Part shown: positions 52,061-60,970 of the stretch, piece after piece
How the letters are laid out: each line of letters begins with the position of its first letter
How positions within the stretch are numbered: the first letter of the stretch is position 1
DNA from: Dactylosporangium sp. AC04546
Lineage (GTDB): Bacteria > Actinomycetota > Actinomycetes > Mycobacteriales > Micromonosporaceae
Assembly (NCBI RefSeq): GCF_022095675.1
Contig: NZ_JAHYSG010000055.1
Coordinates: forward strand, 1 to 64,000
Direction: 5' to 3'
DNA: 64,000 bases
Notes under the pieces: model-generated
Told to the model about the DNA's origin: nothing
The model's input: the letters and a program-made list of their open reading frames with translations, nothing else
Database searches by the model: none
Position numbers and translations under genes: made by a program

Positions 52061-53445
52061 ACGGAGCGCATCTTGTTCATCGCGTCGAGCGCCGCCACCT
52101 TGTACGACTCGGCCAGGGTCGGGTAGTTGAACACCGCGTCGACCAGGTAGTCGACGGTCCCGCCGCAGCCCATCACGGTCTGTCCGATGTGGACCAGCTC
52201 GGTGGCGCCGGTGCCGAACACGTGCACCCCGAGGATCTTGCGCGTCTCGGGCGACACGATGATCTTCAGCATGCCGTAGGAGTCGCCGATGATCTGGCCG
52301 CGGGCGAGCTCACGGTACCGCGAGATCCCCACCTCGAACGGGATGTTGTTGTCCGTCAGGTCGTCCTCGGTCCGCCCGACGAAGCTGATCTCCGGGATCG
52401 TGTAGATGCCGATCGGCTGCAGCGCGTGCATGCCCCGCACCGGCTCGTCACAGGCGTGGTGCGCGGCCAGCCGGCCCTGCTCCATCGACGTCGACGCGAG
52501 CGCGGGGAAGCCGATGATGTCGCCGACGGCGTAGATGTGCGGCACCTCGGTGCGGAAGTTCTCGTCGACCTTGATCCGGCCCCGGGCGTCGGCGGCCAGC
52601 CCCGCCTTGTCCAGGCCGAGCATGTCGGCCGCGCCCTGCCGGCCGGCGGAGTACATGACCGTGTCGGCGGCGATCCGCTTGCCGCTGGCCAGCACCGCCA
52701 CGGCCGTGCGCCCGTGCCGCTCGACCGCCGCGACCGACTCGCGGAAGCGGAACGAGACGGAGAGATCCCGCAGGTGGTACTTCAGCGCCTCCACGATCTC
52801 GAGGTCACAGAAGTCGAGCATCCGCTCGCGCCGCTCCACGACGGTGACCTTCGTGCCGAGCGCGGCGAACATCGACGCGTACTCGATGCCGATGACGCCC
52901 GCCCCGACGACCACCATCGAGCTGGGCACCTTGTCGAGGTTGAGGATGCCGTCGGAGTCGATGATCGTGACGTCGTCGAAGTCGACGCTGTCCGGCCGGG
53001 CCGGGCGGGTGCCGGCGGCCACGATGATCTTCTCGGCGGTGACGTGCGACTCGCGGCCCTGGTCGTCCTCGATCGCGACGGTGTGCGGGTCGGTGAAGGT
53101 GCCGGTGCCCTGCAGCAGGCGCACCCGGTTGCGGGCCAGCTGGCTGCGGATGACCTCGATCTCCCGCCCGATCACGTGCTGCGTGCGGGCGCCGAGGTCG
53201 CCGACGGTGATGTCCTCCTTGACGCGGTAGCTCTGCCCGTACATCTCCCGCTGGTTGAGACCGGTCAGGTAGAGGACCGCCTCCCGCAGCGTCTTGCTCG
53301 GGATGGTGCCCGTGTTGATGCAGACACCGCCGATCATGTGGCGCCGCTCCACCACGGCGACCCGGCGGTCGAGCTTGGCCGCGGCGATCGCCGCCTTCTG
53401 CCCGCCCGGACCGGAGCCGAGCACGAGGACATCGAAGTCGTACAT
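52042..53445 (-). CDS. sthA: Soluble pyridine nucleotide transhydrogenase
   Basis: 467 residues of the pyridine nucleotide-disulfide oxidoreductase family: FAD motif [41 protein letters not shown] motif [23 protein letters not shown], and [21 protein letters not shown]. Only one Cys is in the redox loop, as in SthA; the absence of CxxxxC excludes lipoamide dehydrogenase or glutathione reductase. It equilibrates NADH and NADPH. The last residues fall in a 41-bp repeat unit. Confidence 0.92.
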   Translation of the reverse strand: MYDFDVLVLGSGPGGQKAAIAAAKLDRRVAVVERRHMIGGVCINTGTIPSKTLREAVLYLTGLNQREMYGQSYRVKEDITVGDLGARTQHVIGREIEVIRSQLARNRVRLLQGTGTFTDPHTVAIEDDQGRESHVTAEKIIVAAGTRPARPDSVDFDDVTIIDSDGILNLDKVPSSMVVVGAGVIGIEYASMFAALGTKVTVVERRERMLDFCDLEIVEALKYHLRDLSVSFRFRESVAAVERHGRTAVAVLASGKRIAADTVMYSAGRQGAADMLGLDKAGLAADARGRIKVDENFRTEVPHIYAVGDIIGFPALASTSMEQGRLAAHHACDEPVRGMHALQPIGIYTIPEISFVGRTEDDLTDNNIPFEVGISRYRELARGQIIGDSYGMLKIIVSPETRKILGVHVFGTGATELVHIGQTVMGCGGTVDYLVDAVFNYPTLAESYKVAALDAMNKMRSVSRLSA

Positions 53446-53493
53446 GCGGACAGTCTTCCTGCCGCGCCGATGCCAGTCCAGATCGCCACGGCT

Positions 53494-54015
53494 ATGGTCA
53501 TCGGCGTGAAACGACTTCTCAACGCGGTGGCCACCCGATTGGGGATGGGCCGTGCGAAAACGCCGCCCGCCCAGCGGCCGGTGCCCGGCCCGCCGCCCGG
53601 ACGGCCGCTGCCCAGGCACAGCCCGACGCCGCCGGAGCGCAGCCGCACCCAGAAGCTGCTGGAGTACTCGCCGCAGCTCGACGGCGACGCCGACCCGGGC
53701 GAGATCGTGTGGACCTGGGTCAAGTACGAGGACGACCCCACCCAGGGCAAGGACCGCCCGGTGCTGGTCGTCGGGCGGGCCGGCCGCGACGTGCTCGGCC
53801 TCATGCTGTCGAGCCAGAGCGACCGCGACGGCCAGCGCAACTGGTTCGCCCTCGGCCCCGGCTCGTGGGACCGCGACAAGCGGCCGAGCTGGGTGCGCCT
53901 GGACCGGGTGCTGCACGTGGACGCCGACGGCATCCGCCGCGAGGGCGCCGTGCTCGACCGCGCCCGCTTCGACAAGATCGCCGCCGCGCTCCGCCAGGGC
54001 TACGGCTGGTCGTAG
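53494..54015 (+). CDS. PemK/MazF-like family protein
   Basis: 173 residues. A basic, Pro-rich N-terminal tail (to about residue 50) precedes a PemK/MazF-type beta domain: [41 protein letters not shown] and [30 protein letters not shown]. Active MazF toxins cut RNA, but this longer chromosomal form has no antitoxin gene next to it, so toxicity is doubtful. A GTG at 53506 ([12 protein letters not shown]) is an equally good start; neither has a ribosome site. Confidence 0.75.
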   Translation: MVIGVKRLLNAVATRLGMGRAKTPPAQRPVPGPPPGRPLPRHSPTPPERSRTQKLLEYSPQLDGDADPGEIVWTWVKYEDDPTQGKDRPVLVVGRAGRDVLGLMLSSQSDRDGQRNWFALGPGSWDRDKRPSWVRLDRVLHVDADGIRREGAVLDRARFDKIAAALRQGYGWS

Positions 54016-54038
54016 CGGGCCCGGCCGGGCCGCTGACG

Positions 54039-54497
54039 CTAGAGCACGACCGGGGCGCGGCCGTTGGGGACGCGCCCCGGGTCGAGCACCCAGTGGGCGC
54101 TGATCTCCGCGCGGTACAGCCGGATCGCCCCGCCCTCGTGGAGCTCCGCGAAGCCGATCTCGTAGCCGCCCTTGCGCACCGCCTCGGCGTTGTAGCGGGC
54201 GGCCGCGGGGTCGATCGCGGCGCCGGTCAGCTCCTCGGCCCGGCCCTCCAGGTACACCGCGCGGGCGTCGCCGACCCCGGCCCGCGAGTCGAAGACGACC
54301 AGGCTGACCTCGTTGCGGACCTCCAGGTTGCGGGAGTGGCGGGCCTGCGGATCGGAGACCCAGAGGAGCTCCCCGTAGCCGTCCAGCGTGTAGAACACCG
54401 GCGACACCCACGGCGTGCCGTGCTCGTCGGCGGTGCCCAGCACCACGTACCGGTTGTCGTCGAGAATGGCGCGGGCCATAGTCACGTCGGGCTGCAT
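54039..54497 (-). CDS. Pyridoxamine 5'-phosphate oxidase-like (PPOX) flavoprotein
   Basis: 152 residues with split-barrel pattern: [78 protein letters not shown]- or F420-binding family, acting in small-molecule reduction or heme/flavin handling. TGTATA just before the ATG hints at a very short leader. Divergent from the condensation-domain gene. Confidence 0.82.
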   Translation of the reverse strand: MQPDVTMARAILDDNRYVVLGTADEHGTPWVSPVFYTLDGYGELLWVSDPQARHSRNLEVRNEVSLVVFDSRAGVGDARAVYLEGRAEELTGAAIDPAAARYNAEAVRKGGYEIGFAELHEGGAIRLYRAEISAHWVLDPGRVPNGRAPVVL

Positions 54498-54552
54498 ATA
54501 CAGGATCGTGCCACCGTTCCGCTCCGGCCGTGCGGTGGGCCAGACTCCTGGC

Positions 54553-55836
54553 GTGGAGTTCGCGTTCGCCGGCCTGCGCGCCGGCCACGGCCCGGGCACC
54601 TGGGGGCAGCGCGCGATCTGGGACGTCGTGCGCGGGCTGGGCACCGACGCCGCGCGGTACAACGTGACCGGCGGCCGGGAGCTGGCCGAACCCCTGCCGC
54701 TGCCCCGCGTCGCCGACCTGGTCCGGGCGCTGCTGGCCCGGCACGACTCGCTGCACACCCTGCTCGACGCCGACGGCGACACGGTCCGCCAGCGGGTGGT
54801 GCCCGCCGGGTCGGTGCCGGTCGTGGTGCGCTCCGGCGACGTGCTCCCGACCGCCTACGCGCTCTACCACGAGCTGCAGGCCACCCCGTTCGACCCGCTG
54901 GCCGAGCTGCCGCTGCGCGTCGGCCTGGTCGTCGCGGACGGCCTGGTGCGGTACATCATCTTCTCCATGCCCCACACCGCCTCCGACGGCTGGGGCCTGC
55001 GCAACCTGCTGGCCGACTGGTCGGCGTTCGCCGCCGATCTCGATCCATCAGGTGTACTGCGGCAGCCGCTCGAAGAGGCCGCCTTCCAGCACTCCGACCG
55101 GGGCCGCCGCCGCGACGCCGCCGCCCGCCGCTCCTGGCTCGACAAGCTGGCCCGCGGCCCGCACCGCCCGTTCCCGGTCCGTGCCGCCGCCGAGCCCGTG
55201 TTCCCGAACGCCGTACTCAACTCGCCGGCCCTGGCCTTGGCCCTGGACCGCCTGGCCGCCGACGCCCACGCGGTCCTCCTGGCCGCGACGGCCGCCGCCG
55301 CGGCCCGCCTGACCGGCGCCACGGACACGGTGTTCCAGGTGGTGGTGAACAACCGCTTCCTGCCAGGCCTGGCGGGCGGCGTGACAACGGTGGCCCAGGA
55401 GGGCCTGCTCCACCTGGAGGGCACCGGCGAACCGTTCCCGGCACTGGTCCGCCGAGCATTCGGCGCCGCCCTGTCCGCCCACCGCCACGCGTACTACGAC
55501 AAGGTGGCGCTACGCCGCGCCATCGCGGCCGCGGACACGTGCGACCACTCCTGCTTCGTGAACGACACCCGCGGCCTGATGCCGGTCCTGGGCTACGCGA
55601 AGCCGACCCCGGCGGCGTTGGAGGAAGCGCTGTCCCAGACCACCCTGTCCTGGCCGGTCGACCACGAGCCCAGGCCGGGAACGACGTTCGCCCTGGACGC
55701 CCAGGACGCGCCCGGCTCGCTGGAGCTGGCGATGACCGCGGACAGCGCCCTGATCCCGAGAGAGCACATGGCAAACCTGTTGTACGGCATCGAGTCCCTG
55801 GTCGTCGACCACGCCCTCACGCAACCGCCCACCTGA
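54553..55836 (+). CDS. Stand-alone condensation-domain-like acyltransferase
   Basis: 427 residues with the NRPS condensation/chloramphenicol-acetyltransferase fold: [14 protein letters not shown] (C1-like), [33 protein letters not shown] (C3 motif as P140-H141-x3-D145-G, with the first His of HHxxxDG replaced by Pro), [13 protein letters not shown] and PLS-like ending. The second His, the putative base, is kept. There are no A or T domains nearby, so it may condense a free or carrier-bound acyl group made elsewhere. GTG start has no ribosome site. Confidence 0.78.
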   Translation: MEFAFAGLRAGHGPGTWGQRAIWDVVRGLGTDAARYNVTGGRELAEPLPLPRVADLVRALLARHDSLHTLLDADGDTVRQRVVPAGSVPVVVRSGDVLPTAYALYHELQATPFDPLAELPLRVGLVVADGLVRYIIFSMPHTASDGWGLRNLLADWSAFAADLDPSGVLRQPLEEAAFQHSDRGRRRDAAARRSWLDKLARGPHRPFPVRAAAEPVFPNAVLNSPALALALDRLAADAHAVLLAATAAAAARLTGATDTVFQVVVNNRFLPGLAGGVTTVAQEGLLHLEGTGEPFPALVRRAFGAALSAHRHAYYDKVALRRAIAAADTCDHSCFVNDTRGLMPVLGYAKPTPAALEEALSQTTLSWPVDHEPRPGTTFALDAQDAPGSLELAMTADSALIPREHMANLLYGIESLVVDHALTQPPT

Positions 55837-56075
55837 CCACACCGCACCGCCCACACCGCACCGGCCTCGCCGCCCGCACCGCGCTGCCCACACCGCGCCG
55901 CACCTCACCACGCCGCGCCTCACCGCGCCGCACCTCACCGGCCACGCCGGGTCGGCCACGCCACGCCGCGCCGCTCCGGTCGTGCCCATCCACCGCGCCC
56001 ACTGCGCCGCATCGCACCTCGCAGCGTCCGCCGCCCCGCAACCGCATCACCGCGGGGTGGGTGTCGGCCGGGCGG

Positions 56076-56112
56076 ATATTCCCGTGGGGAATATGTATTC
56101 CTGGCCGGAATA
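56076..56112. promoter_or_regulatory. Two adjacent AT-rich inverted repeats
   Basis: ATATTCCC-GTG-GGGAATAT (56076-56094) is followed after 1 nt by TATTCC-TGGCC-GGAATA (56096-56112). Both share the TATTCC/GGAATA half-site. They stand out in a region of over 70% GC and look like tandem operator sites for one dimeric regulator, or a short structured RNA. No gene begins right after them. Confidence 0.5.
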
Positions 56113-56215
56113 TCGTTCCACCATGCAGGTGACCGTGGCGGTGTTGTTGGCGCCAGCCGGGCCGCGGGTGTCGGCCATGCCGCGGCGGGCGAGTCAGGTG
56201 AGTTCTGTGCGGCCC

Positions 56216-56271
56216 CATGATCGAGGGAAACTTCTGGCTGCCATGACGACCAGAAGTTTCCCTGGATCATG
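56216..56271. repeat. 56-bp hairpin element, copy 2 (22-bp arms, 12-nt loop)
   Basis: Left arm 56216-56237 begins CATGATCGAGGGAAAC; right arm 56250-56271 ends TTTCCCTGGATCATG; 21 of 22 positions pair. Same arm and loop lengths as the copy at 49698, with a different loop sequence. Confidence 0.92.
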
Positions 56272-56352
56272 GAGCGGCGGGGCGGGGGCTCCGGCGCCGA
56301 CCGCCTCAAGGCCGTCGGGTCGGGATCGCGGATCCCAACGGTGCATGGCCAC

Positions 56353-56371
56353 GTAGGCAAGGCTTACCTAT
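56353..56371. promoter_or_regulatory. DtxR/IdeR-like iron box
   Basis: GTAGGCAAGGCTTACCTAT agrees at 14 of 19 positions with the established DtxR/IdeR consensus TTAGGTTAGGCTAACCTAA, including the AGG-xxAGGCT-x-ACCTA core. It ends 47 bp before the DUF3159 ATG, a position typical of iron-dependent repression. Confidence 0.65.
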
Positions 56372-56418
56372 GCTGGTGCGCGGCGCGGGTGGGAACGTGG
56401 CGGAGCGAGGGGAACGGT

Positions 56419-57060
56419 ATGGGGCGGAGTGGGGAGCTCGGGGAGCTGCTCGGTGGGTGGCGTGGCGCCGTTGAGACCGCCGTGCCCATCGTCGCGTTCA
56501 CCGGTGGGTGGCTGGCCGGCGGGCGGTCGATCGCGCTCGGTGCCGGGCTGGCCGTCGTCGCGGCCGCCGCCGTCGCGTCCTGGCGGGTCAGGCAGGGCAA
56601 GCGGCCCGTCGGGACCGTCATCAGCCTGCTCGTCGTCATCCTCGGCGCGATCGTCGCGCTGCGGACCGGGCGGGCCGAGGACTTCTTCCTTGTGCGGCTG
56701 CTCACCAACGCGGCGTCGGCGCTCGCGTGGGCCGCGAGCATCCTCGTGCGGTGGCCCTTCCTCGGGCTGGTCGTGGGCACCCTGCTGGGGCAGAAGGGGC
56801 GGTGGCGCCGCGACCCCGACCTGCTCCGAGCCTATCAGCGTGCCAGCTGGATCTGGGTCCTGCAGTACCTCGTCCGGCTCGCCGTCTTCGTTCCGCTCTG
56901 GTGGGCCGGGAAGACGTTGTGGCTGGCCACGGCGCAGGCCGTGCTCACCTGGCCGCTGGTGGCGGCGTGCGTGGCGGCGAGCTGGTGGGTGCTGCGGCGC
57001 GCGCTGCCCGACGGCCACCCGGGCATCCGCCAGCCGCAGGAGGCGCTCAGTCGCTTTTGA
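56419..57060 (+). CDS. DUF3159 family membrane protein
   Basis: 213 residues with five to six membrane segments: TAVPIVAFTGGWLAGG, IALGAGLAVVAAAAVASWRV, GTVISLLVVILGAIVALRTGRAEDFFLVRLLTNAASALAWAASILVRWPFLGLVVGTLLGQKGRWRRDPDLLRAYQRASWIWVLQYLVRLAVFVPLWWA. The GRAEDFF...WPxLG...RWRxDPxLxRAYxRASWxW pattern is DUF3159, an actinobacterial family of unknown role. The ATG follows GAGGGG. The iron box upstream suggests induction when iron is low. It overlaps the convergent STAS gene by 14 nt. Confidence 0.88.
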   Translation: MGRSGELGELLGGWRGAVETAVPIVAFTGGWLAGGRSIALGAGLAVVAAAAVASWRVRQGKRPVGTVISLLVVILGAIVALRTGRAEDFFLVRLLTNAASALAWAASILVRWPFLGLVVGTLLGQKGRWRRDPDLLRAYQRASWIWVLQYLVRLAVFVPLWWAGKTLWLATAQAVLTWPLVAACVAASWWVLRRALPDGHPGIRQPQEALSRF

Positions 57061-57391
57061 GCGCCACCAGCGCCTCGTCCACCGTGTCGGTGAGCGTGAG
57101 GACGCGGTCGAGGGCGGTCAGGTCGAAGATGCGGCGGATCCGGGCATGCGGGCAGACCACCGCGAACCCGCCCGACTCGCGCAAGCGCTTGTGCACCGAC
57201 ACCAGGACACGTAATGCTGTTGAGTCAATGAAGTCCACCGCCGACAGATCCAGCACGAGCCGCGTCGTGCCCTCATCCAGCGACCGATGGAGCAGGGTGT
57301 GCAGGGCCGGCGAGGTCGCGACGTCGAGCGCGCCGGCCGGCGTGACGACGAGGGAGCCGTCGACGGTCTCGGTCGCGATGGCGTCGGTCAT
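57047..57391 (-). CDS. Anti-sigma factor antagonist (STAS domain)
   Basis: 114 residues: one STAS domain with LVVTPAGALDVATSPALHTLL, TRLVLDLSAVDFIDSTALRVLVSVHKRLRESGG. The Ser in FIDSTALRVL is the phosphorylation site of SpoIIAA-type antagonists. It would bind an RsbW-like kinase encoded elsewhere. ATG with GGAGGGG upstream. Divergent from the ECF sigma gene. Confidence 0.9.
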   Translation of the reverse strand: MTDAIATETVDGSLVVTPAGALDVATSPALHTLLHRSLDEGTTRLVLDLSAVDFIDSTALRVLVSVHKRLRESGGFAVVCPHARIRRIFDLTALDRVLTLTDTVDEALVALKSD

Positions 57392-57477
57392 GTCGGGGGT
57401 CCCCTCCGGTCGGTTCCTCCCCGAAGGGGCGGATCGCTGCCGCGCCACGTTACAACGGTCCGGGAGGCCCGACGACG

Positions 57478-58077
57478 GTGCGTGACGCCGAGCTCGCCGA
57501 CCCGCTGCGGGCGGCCGTCGAAGGCGACGACGCCGGGTTCGCCGTGCTGTGGCGCGCGCTGCAGCCGGCCGTCCTACGGTACCTGCACGCGGTGTGCGGC
57601 GACGCGGCGGAGGACGTCGCGTCCGAGACGTGGTTGCAGGTCGCGCGGGACCTGCCGCGGTTCACCGGCGACCCGACCGCGTTCCGGGTGTGGCTGTTCC
57701 GCATCGCCCGGCACCGCGGCATCGACGACGGCCGCCGGGTGTGGCGGCGCCGCGAGGAGTCCCGTGACAGCGTCGAGACGGCCGGCATCCTGGCCGTGCC
57801 GGACGTCGCCGGGGAGGTGCTCGATCACGCCGGCACCGAGTGGGCGCTGCGGCTGATCGGCGAGCTGCCGCGGGACCAGGCGGAGGCGGTCCTGCTGCGG
57901 GTCGTCGCCGGTCTCGACGTCGCCGGGACCGCCGAGGTCCTCGGCAAGCGGCCCGGCGCGGTGCGCGTGGCCGCGATGCGCGGGCTGCGCCGGCTGGCCA
58001 CGCACCCCCAGGTGCAGTCCCGCCGGCCGCGGCCGGCCGCCGAGGCGACCGCCGACCTGCGACTGAAGGGCGCGTGA
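57478..58077 (+). CDS. ECF-type RNA polymerase sigma factor
   Basis: 199 residues: region 2 (FAVLWRALQPAVLRYLHAVCGDAAEDVASETWLQVARDLPRFTGDPTAFRVWLFRIARHRGIDDGRR) and region 4 (LIGELPRDQAEAVLLRVVAGLDVAGTAEVLGKRPGAVRVAAMRGLRRLA). The GTG start is not marked by a ribosome site. The downstream membrane protein begins 2 nt after the stop and may be its anti-sigma partner. The set of promoters recognised is unknown. Confidence 0.9.
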   Translation: MRDAELADPLRAAVEGDDAGFAVLWRALQPAVLRYLHAVCGDAAEDVASETWLQVARDLPRFTGDPTAFRVWLFRIARHRGIDDGRRVWRRREESRDSVETAGILAVPDVAGEVLDHAGTEWALRLIGELPRDQAEAVLLRVVAGLDVAGTAEVLGKRPGAVRVAAMRGLRRLATHPQVQSRRPRPAAEATADLRLKGA

Positions 58078-58079
58078 CG

Positions 58080-58823
58080 ATGAGCTGGCGGCAGGCGCGG
58101 CGCCGGATCGGCCGGGACGAGGCCGAGCGGCTGCTCGACGGTGCCGCCGGGCCCGGGCACGAGCAGCTCGCGGCGCTGCTGCGGGCCGCCGCCGGGCCGG
58201 CCCGGCCGCACGAGCTGGCCGGTGAGGACGCGGCCGTGACCGCCTTCCGGCAGGCCAGGACGGCACCGGCGGGCCGGTCCCCGGCGAGGAGCTCCCCGGC
58301 GAGGAGCCTGGTCCGGCCCGGCCGCCGGGTCGGGGTGCTGGCCGGGGCCCTGGCGGCAGGTGTACTGCTGGCCGGCACCGCGACCGCCGCCGGAACAGGA
58401 CACCTCCCCGATCCGCTGCAGCGTGCCGCCCACGACTGGTTCGCCGGCGTCGGCGTGCCGGAGCCCGGCCCGGAGCCGGTCGCCGCGCCCTCGCCCTCGC
58501 CGTCGCGGTCCGAGCCGCCGGTGGTCCGCTCGTCCGCGCCGAGCACCGCGGCGGCCTCGGTATCGGCGGCCCGGATCGACGAGCTGTGCCGCGCCTGGCA
58601 GGAGGGGCGGGGTCGCAAGCTCACCGACGCCGAGCGGCGCGAGCTGGCGGCCGCCGCGCAGGGCGAGGACCGCGTCGAGGCGTTCTGCAAGCAGCGCCGC
58701 GGCGCCGGCCCCGCCCCGACGCCGTCGAAGACGCACCCGAACGACCAGGGGAACCAGGGCAACGGCAAGGGCAACACCGGCGACCAGGGCAGCCTGCGAA
58801 AGTCGTCGAAGCCGGCCGGCTAG
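58080..58823 (+). CDS. Single-pass membrane protein, putative anti-sigma partner
   Basis: 247 residues. A cytoplasmic N-terminus rich in Arg and Ala (RQARRRIGRDEAERLLDGAAGP, AALLRAAAGPARPHELAGEDAAVTAFRQAR) leads to one membrane segment (VGVLAGALAAGVLLAGTATAAGTG). An extracytoplasmic Pro/Ser region and a helical segment with two Cys (LCRAWQEGRGRKLTDAERRELAAAAQGEDRVEAFCKQRR) follow, then a Gly/Asn-rich tail. The LAAAxGPARPHELAGEDAAVAAFR stretch is common in proteins next to actinobacterial sigma genes. No zinc anti-sigma H-C-C motif. Starts 2 nt after the sigma gene. Confidence 0.72.
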   Translation: MSWRQARRRIGRDEAERLLDGAAGPGHEQLAALLRAAAGPARPHELAGEDAAVTAFRQARTAPAGRSPARSSPARSLVRPGRRVGVLAGALAAGVLLAGTATAAGTGHLPDPLQRAAHDWFAGVGVPEPGPEPVAAPSPSPSRSEPPVVRSSAPSTAAASVSAARIDELCRAWQEGRGRKLTDAERRELAAAAQGEDRVEAFCKQRRGAGPAPTPSKTHPNDQGNQGNGKGNTGDQGSLRKSSKPAG

Positions 58824-58880
58824 AGCGTGACCCCGCGCGGGGACGGCCGTTGAGCCTTCTGACAACGACAGCGCGACGGG

Positions 58881-59540
58881 ATGGACACCATGGACGGGAC
58901 CGCCACCGAACAGCTCAGCATGACCGCCGCCGAACTGTCGTTCCTGCTGGCCAGCGGTGACCGGCCGGCGGAGGCGACGCGCCTGCTCGGGCTGACCGAG
59001 GCCGACCGCACCGACGCCGTGCTGAGCGCCGGGCTCGGCTCGCTGCTGCTGCGCCACCTCGCCGCGCCGGTCGAGGGCAGCCGCCTCGACCTGTCGCCGG
59101 CGGTGGCCGCGATCGCCGCCGCCCTGCACCGGCCGCGGGCGTTCGTGCAGGTCGGGCTGACCGCCGACGACCTCGCCGACGGGGCGCTGCTGTTCGACGC
59201 GGGCAGTGTCCGGTTCATGGTCGGCGCCCGCGCGTACCGCTGCTACGACATCACCCCCCTGCCGGCCGAGGCGGACGCGCGCGAGTCGCTGCTCGCCGTC
59301 GCCGACCGGTTCCTGCACCGGCACCGCCCGGCGACCGCCACGTTCAACGCCTCCTCGGCGGCCGACTTCGCCCGCGGCGCCCAGCCGGCCCGGGTCACGC
59401 TGTCGTCGTCGGCCGGCGGCACGTGGCAGGTCGTCGGGCTCGACGGCACCGAGTCGGCAGTCGCCGGCTTCGACGAGGCGGCCGGACTCGTGCGCGACGA
59501 GCTGGCCAGGATGCTGCCCGTGGCGCCGGCCTCGAGCTGA
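58881..59540 (+). CDS. Protein of unknown function
   Basis: 219 residues; I do not recognise the family. It has no signal peptide or membrane segment. Features: an N-terminal helical part (TAAELSFLLASGDRPAEATRLLGLTEADRTDAVLSAGLGSLLLRHLA), a beta-rich centre (VRFMVGARAYRCYDITPLPAEA) and SSSAGGTWQVVGLDG near the end. The size and alpha/beta order are loosely like EspG-type chaperones, but no motif supports that. Codon usage is as in neighbours. 57 bp separate it from the sigma-linked gene. Confidence 0.65.
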   Translation: MDTMDGTATEQLSMTAAELSFLLASGDRPAEATRLLGLTEADRTDAVLSAGLGSLLLRHLAAPVEGSRLDLSPAVAAIAAALHRPRAFVQVGLTADDLADGALLFDAGSVRFMVGARAYRCYDITPLPAEADARESLLAVADRFLHRHRPATATFNASSAADFARGAQPARVTLSSSAGGTWQVVGLDGTESAVAGFDEAAGLVRDELARMLPVAPASS

Positions 59541-59633
59541 GCTCAGGCCGTCATCCTGGTCGTCGCGCAGCAGGCTCACCGCGGCCCGGTGCCGAGCTGG
59601 TCCGGCGCCGCCTCGACAAGCACGGTCATTTTG

Positions 59634-59657
59634 TCCCCTTGTGCCAGTTTAGGGGGA
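59634..59657. promoter_or_regulatory. Inverted repeat upstream of the ROK regulator
   Basis: TCCCCT and AGGGGGA arms flank 11 nt in a short AT-richer stretch (ATTTTGTCCCC...AGTTTAGGGGG). It could be the operator of the ROK protein itself. Evidence is the symmetry alone. Confidence 0.35.
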
Positions 59658-59679
59658 ACCACCGGCCGTCGGGTGGCGA

Positions 59680-59709
59680 TTGACACCCGGCGAGGCGCCT
59701 CCGTACGGT
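59680..59709 (+). promoter_or_regulatory. Sigma70-type promoter of the ROK gene, near-leaderless
   Basis: TTGACA (59680-59685) and TACGGT (59704-59709) are 18 nt apart. Transcription should start close to 59716-59718, only a few bases before the ATG at 59720, and there is no ribosome site. Leaderless mRNAs are common in actinobacteria. Confidence 0.7.
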
Positions 59710-59719
59710 TCGAGCCACA

Positions 59720-60934
59720 ATGACGCACCTCGGCGGATCATCGAAGCTGCTCAGGGCCATGAACGACGCGGCCGCGCTGAGCCATGTGCTGGAGCGCGGG
59801 CCGCTGACCCGCGGCGAGCTCCGCGACCTCACCGGCCTGTCCAAGCCGACGATCTCGGAGGCGCTGCGCCGCCTGACCGAGGCGAAGCTGGTGACCGTCG
59901 TCGGCTACGTGAGCGCGGGACCGGGACCCAACGCCGAGGTGTACGCGGTGAACCCCGACGCCGCCTACTCGGTGGCCCTGTCGGTGCGCGACCGCGGCGA
60001 CGCCGACGCGCCGACCGTGACCGCCGCCGTGACCGACCTGGCCGGCGAGCTGCGCGGGCGCCTGGAGCTGACCGTCGACTTCACCCGCACCGACCCGGTC
60101 AGCGCGGTGGTCGACACCGTCGAGGACGTGTGCAAGGAGGCGCGGGTCGCCCGCGACCCGGTCGCCCAGGTGCAGATCGCCGTGGCCGGCTCGTACGACG
60201 CCAAGGTCGACGTCCTGCACCACGTCGAGGTGCCCGGCTGGGGCCGCCCCGGCCTGATCGAGGACCTGCGGCGCCGCCTCGGTGTGCCGGTCGGCGTCGA
60301 CAACGACGTCAACCTGGCCGCGGTCGCCGAGCGGGCGCACGGCGCGGGCCGCGACGCGGAGAGCTTCGCGCTGCTGTGGCTCGGCGAGGCCGGCCTGGGC
60401 CTGGCCATCGACCTCGGCGGCACGCTGCTGCGCGGCGCGCGGGGCGGGGCCGGCGAGATCGGCTACATGCCGATGATGCTGCCCGGCGCCGGTGACGGGC
60501 GCGGCTTCACCGGCCGGGTCGACTTCCAGGACCTCGTCGGGGGCGGCGCCGTGCTCGACCTCGCCTCGCAGTACGGGATCCACGAAAGCTCCGCCGCGGG
60601 GACGATGGCGGCGGCGGTCGCCCGCGCCGAGGACCGCGACGAGGGCGCGCGCAGCTTCGTCACCGCGCTCGCCGGCCGCATCGCGATCGGCCTGTCGGCC
60701 GTCGTGGCGGTGCTCGACCCGCCGCTGGTCGTCATCGGCGGGGAGGTCGGCCAGGCCGGCGGCCCGGTGCTCGGCACGGCCGTCGCGACCGCGCTCGCCG
60801 AGGCCGCGCCGCTGGAGACGACGATCGCCACCAGCACGATCCACGACGACGCGGCCCTGCTCGGCGCCCAGGAGGCCGGCCGCGCCACCGTCCGCGACGG
60901 CATCCTCGCCGCACTGCGCCGGCCCGCGTCCTAA
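59720..60934 (+). CDS. ROK-family transcriptional regulator
   Basis: 404 residues: a winged HTH (LERGPLTRGELRDLTGLSKPTISEALRRLTEAKLVTVVGYVSAGPGPNAEVYAVNP) fused to a ROK sugar-kinase-like domain (VPVGVDNDVNLAAVAERAHGAGRDAESFALLWLGEAGLGLAIDLGGTLLRGARGGAGEIGYMP). The usual kinase motif and the CxCGxxGC zinc site are absent (no Cys cluster after GEIGYMP), so it is a regulator only. It is likely to sense a sugar. Starts without a ribosome site, right after a strong promoter. Confidence 0.9.
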   Translation: MTHLGGSSKLLRAMNDAAALSHVLERGPLTRGELRDLTGLSKPTISEALRRLTEAKLVTVVGYVSAGPGPNAEVYAVNPDAAYSVALSVRDRGDADAPTVTAAVTDLAGELRGRLELTVDFTRTDPVSAVVDTVEDVCKEARVARDPVAQVQIAVAGSYDAKVDVLHHVEVPGWGRPGLIEDLRRRLGVPVGVDNDVNLAAVAERAHGAGRDAESFALLWLGEAGLGLAIDLGGTLLRGARGGAGEIGYMPMMLPGAGDGRGFTGRVDFQDLVGGGAVLDLASQYGIHESSAAGTMAAAVARAEDRDEGARSFVTALAGRIAIGLSAVVAVLDPPLVVIGGEVGQAGGPVLGTAVATALAEAAPLETTIATSTIHDDAALLGAQEAGRATVRDGILAALRRPAS

Positions 60935-60970
60935 GCGCATGGCCCCGGTGGATCGGGGCAGTACCGAGGC

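Larger units (their letters stand above)
55837..56418. other. Non-coding interval with repeats, hairpins and an iron-box
   Basis: 55837-55970 is a low-complexity run of CACCGCGCCGCACCT-like words. Then come the paired AT-rich hairpins (56076-56112), the 56-bp hairpin element copy 2 (56216-56271) and the iron-box-like site (56353-56371). Open frames here follow the repeats and show no domain or ribosome site, so no gene is called. Confidence 0.65.

Noticed and set aside
53494..54015. A toxin-antitoxin pair at the PemK/MazF-like gene
   Set aside because: No small antitoxin-like gene is adjacent on either side; neighbours are sthA and a PPOX protein.
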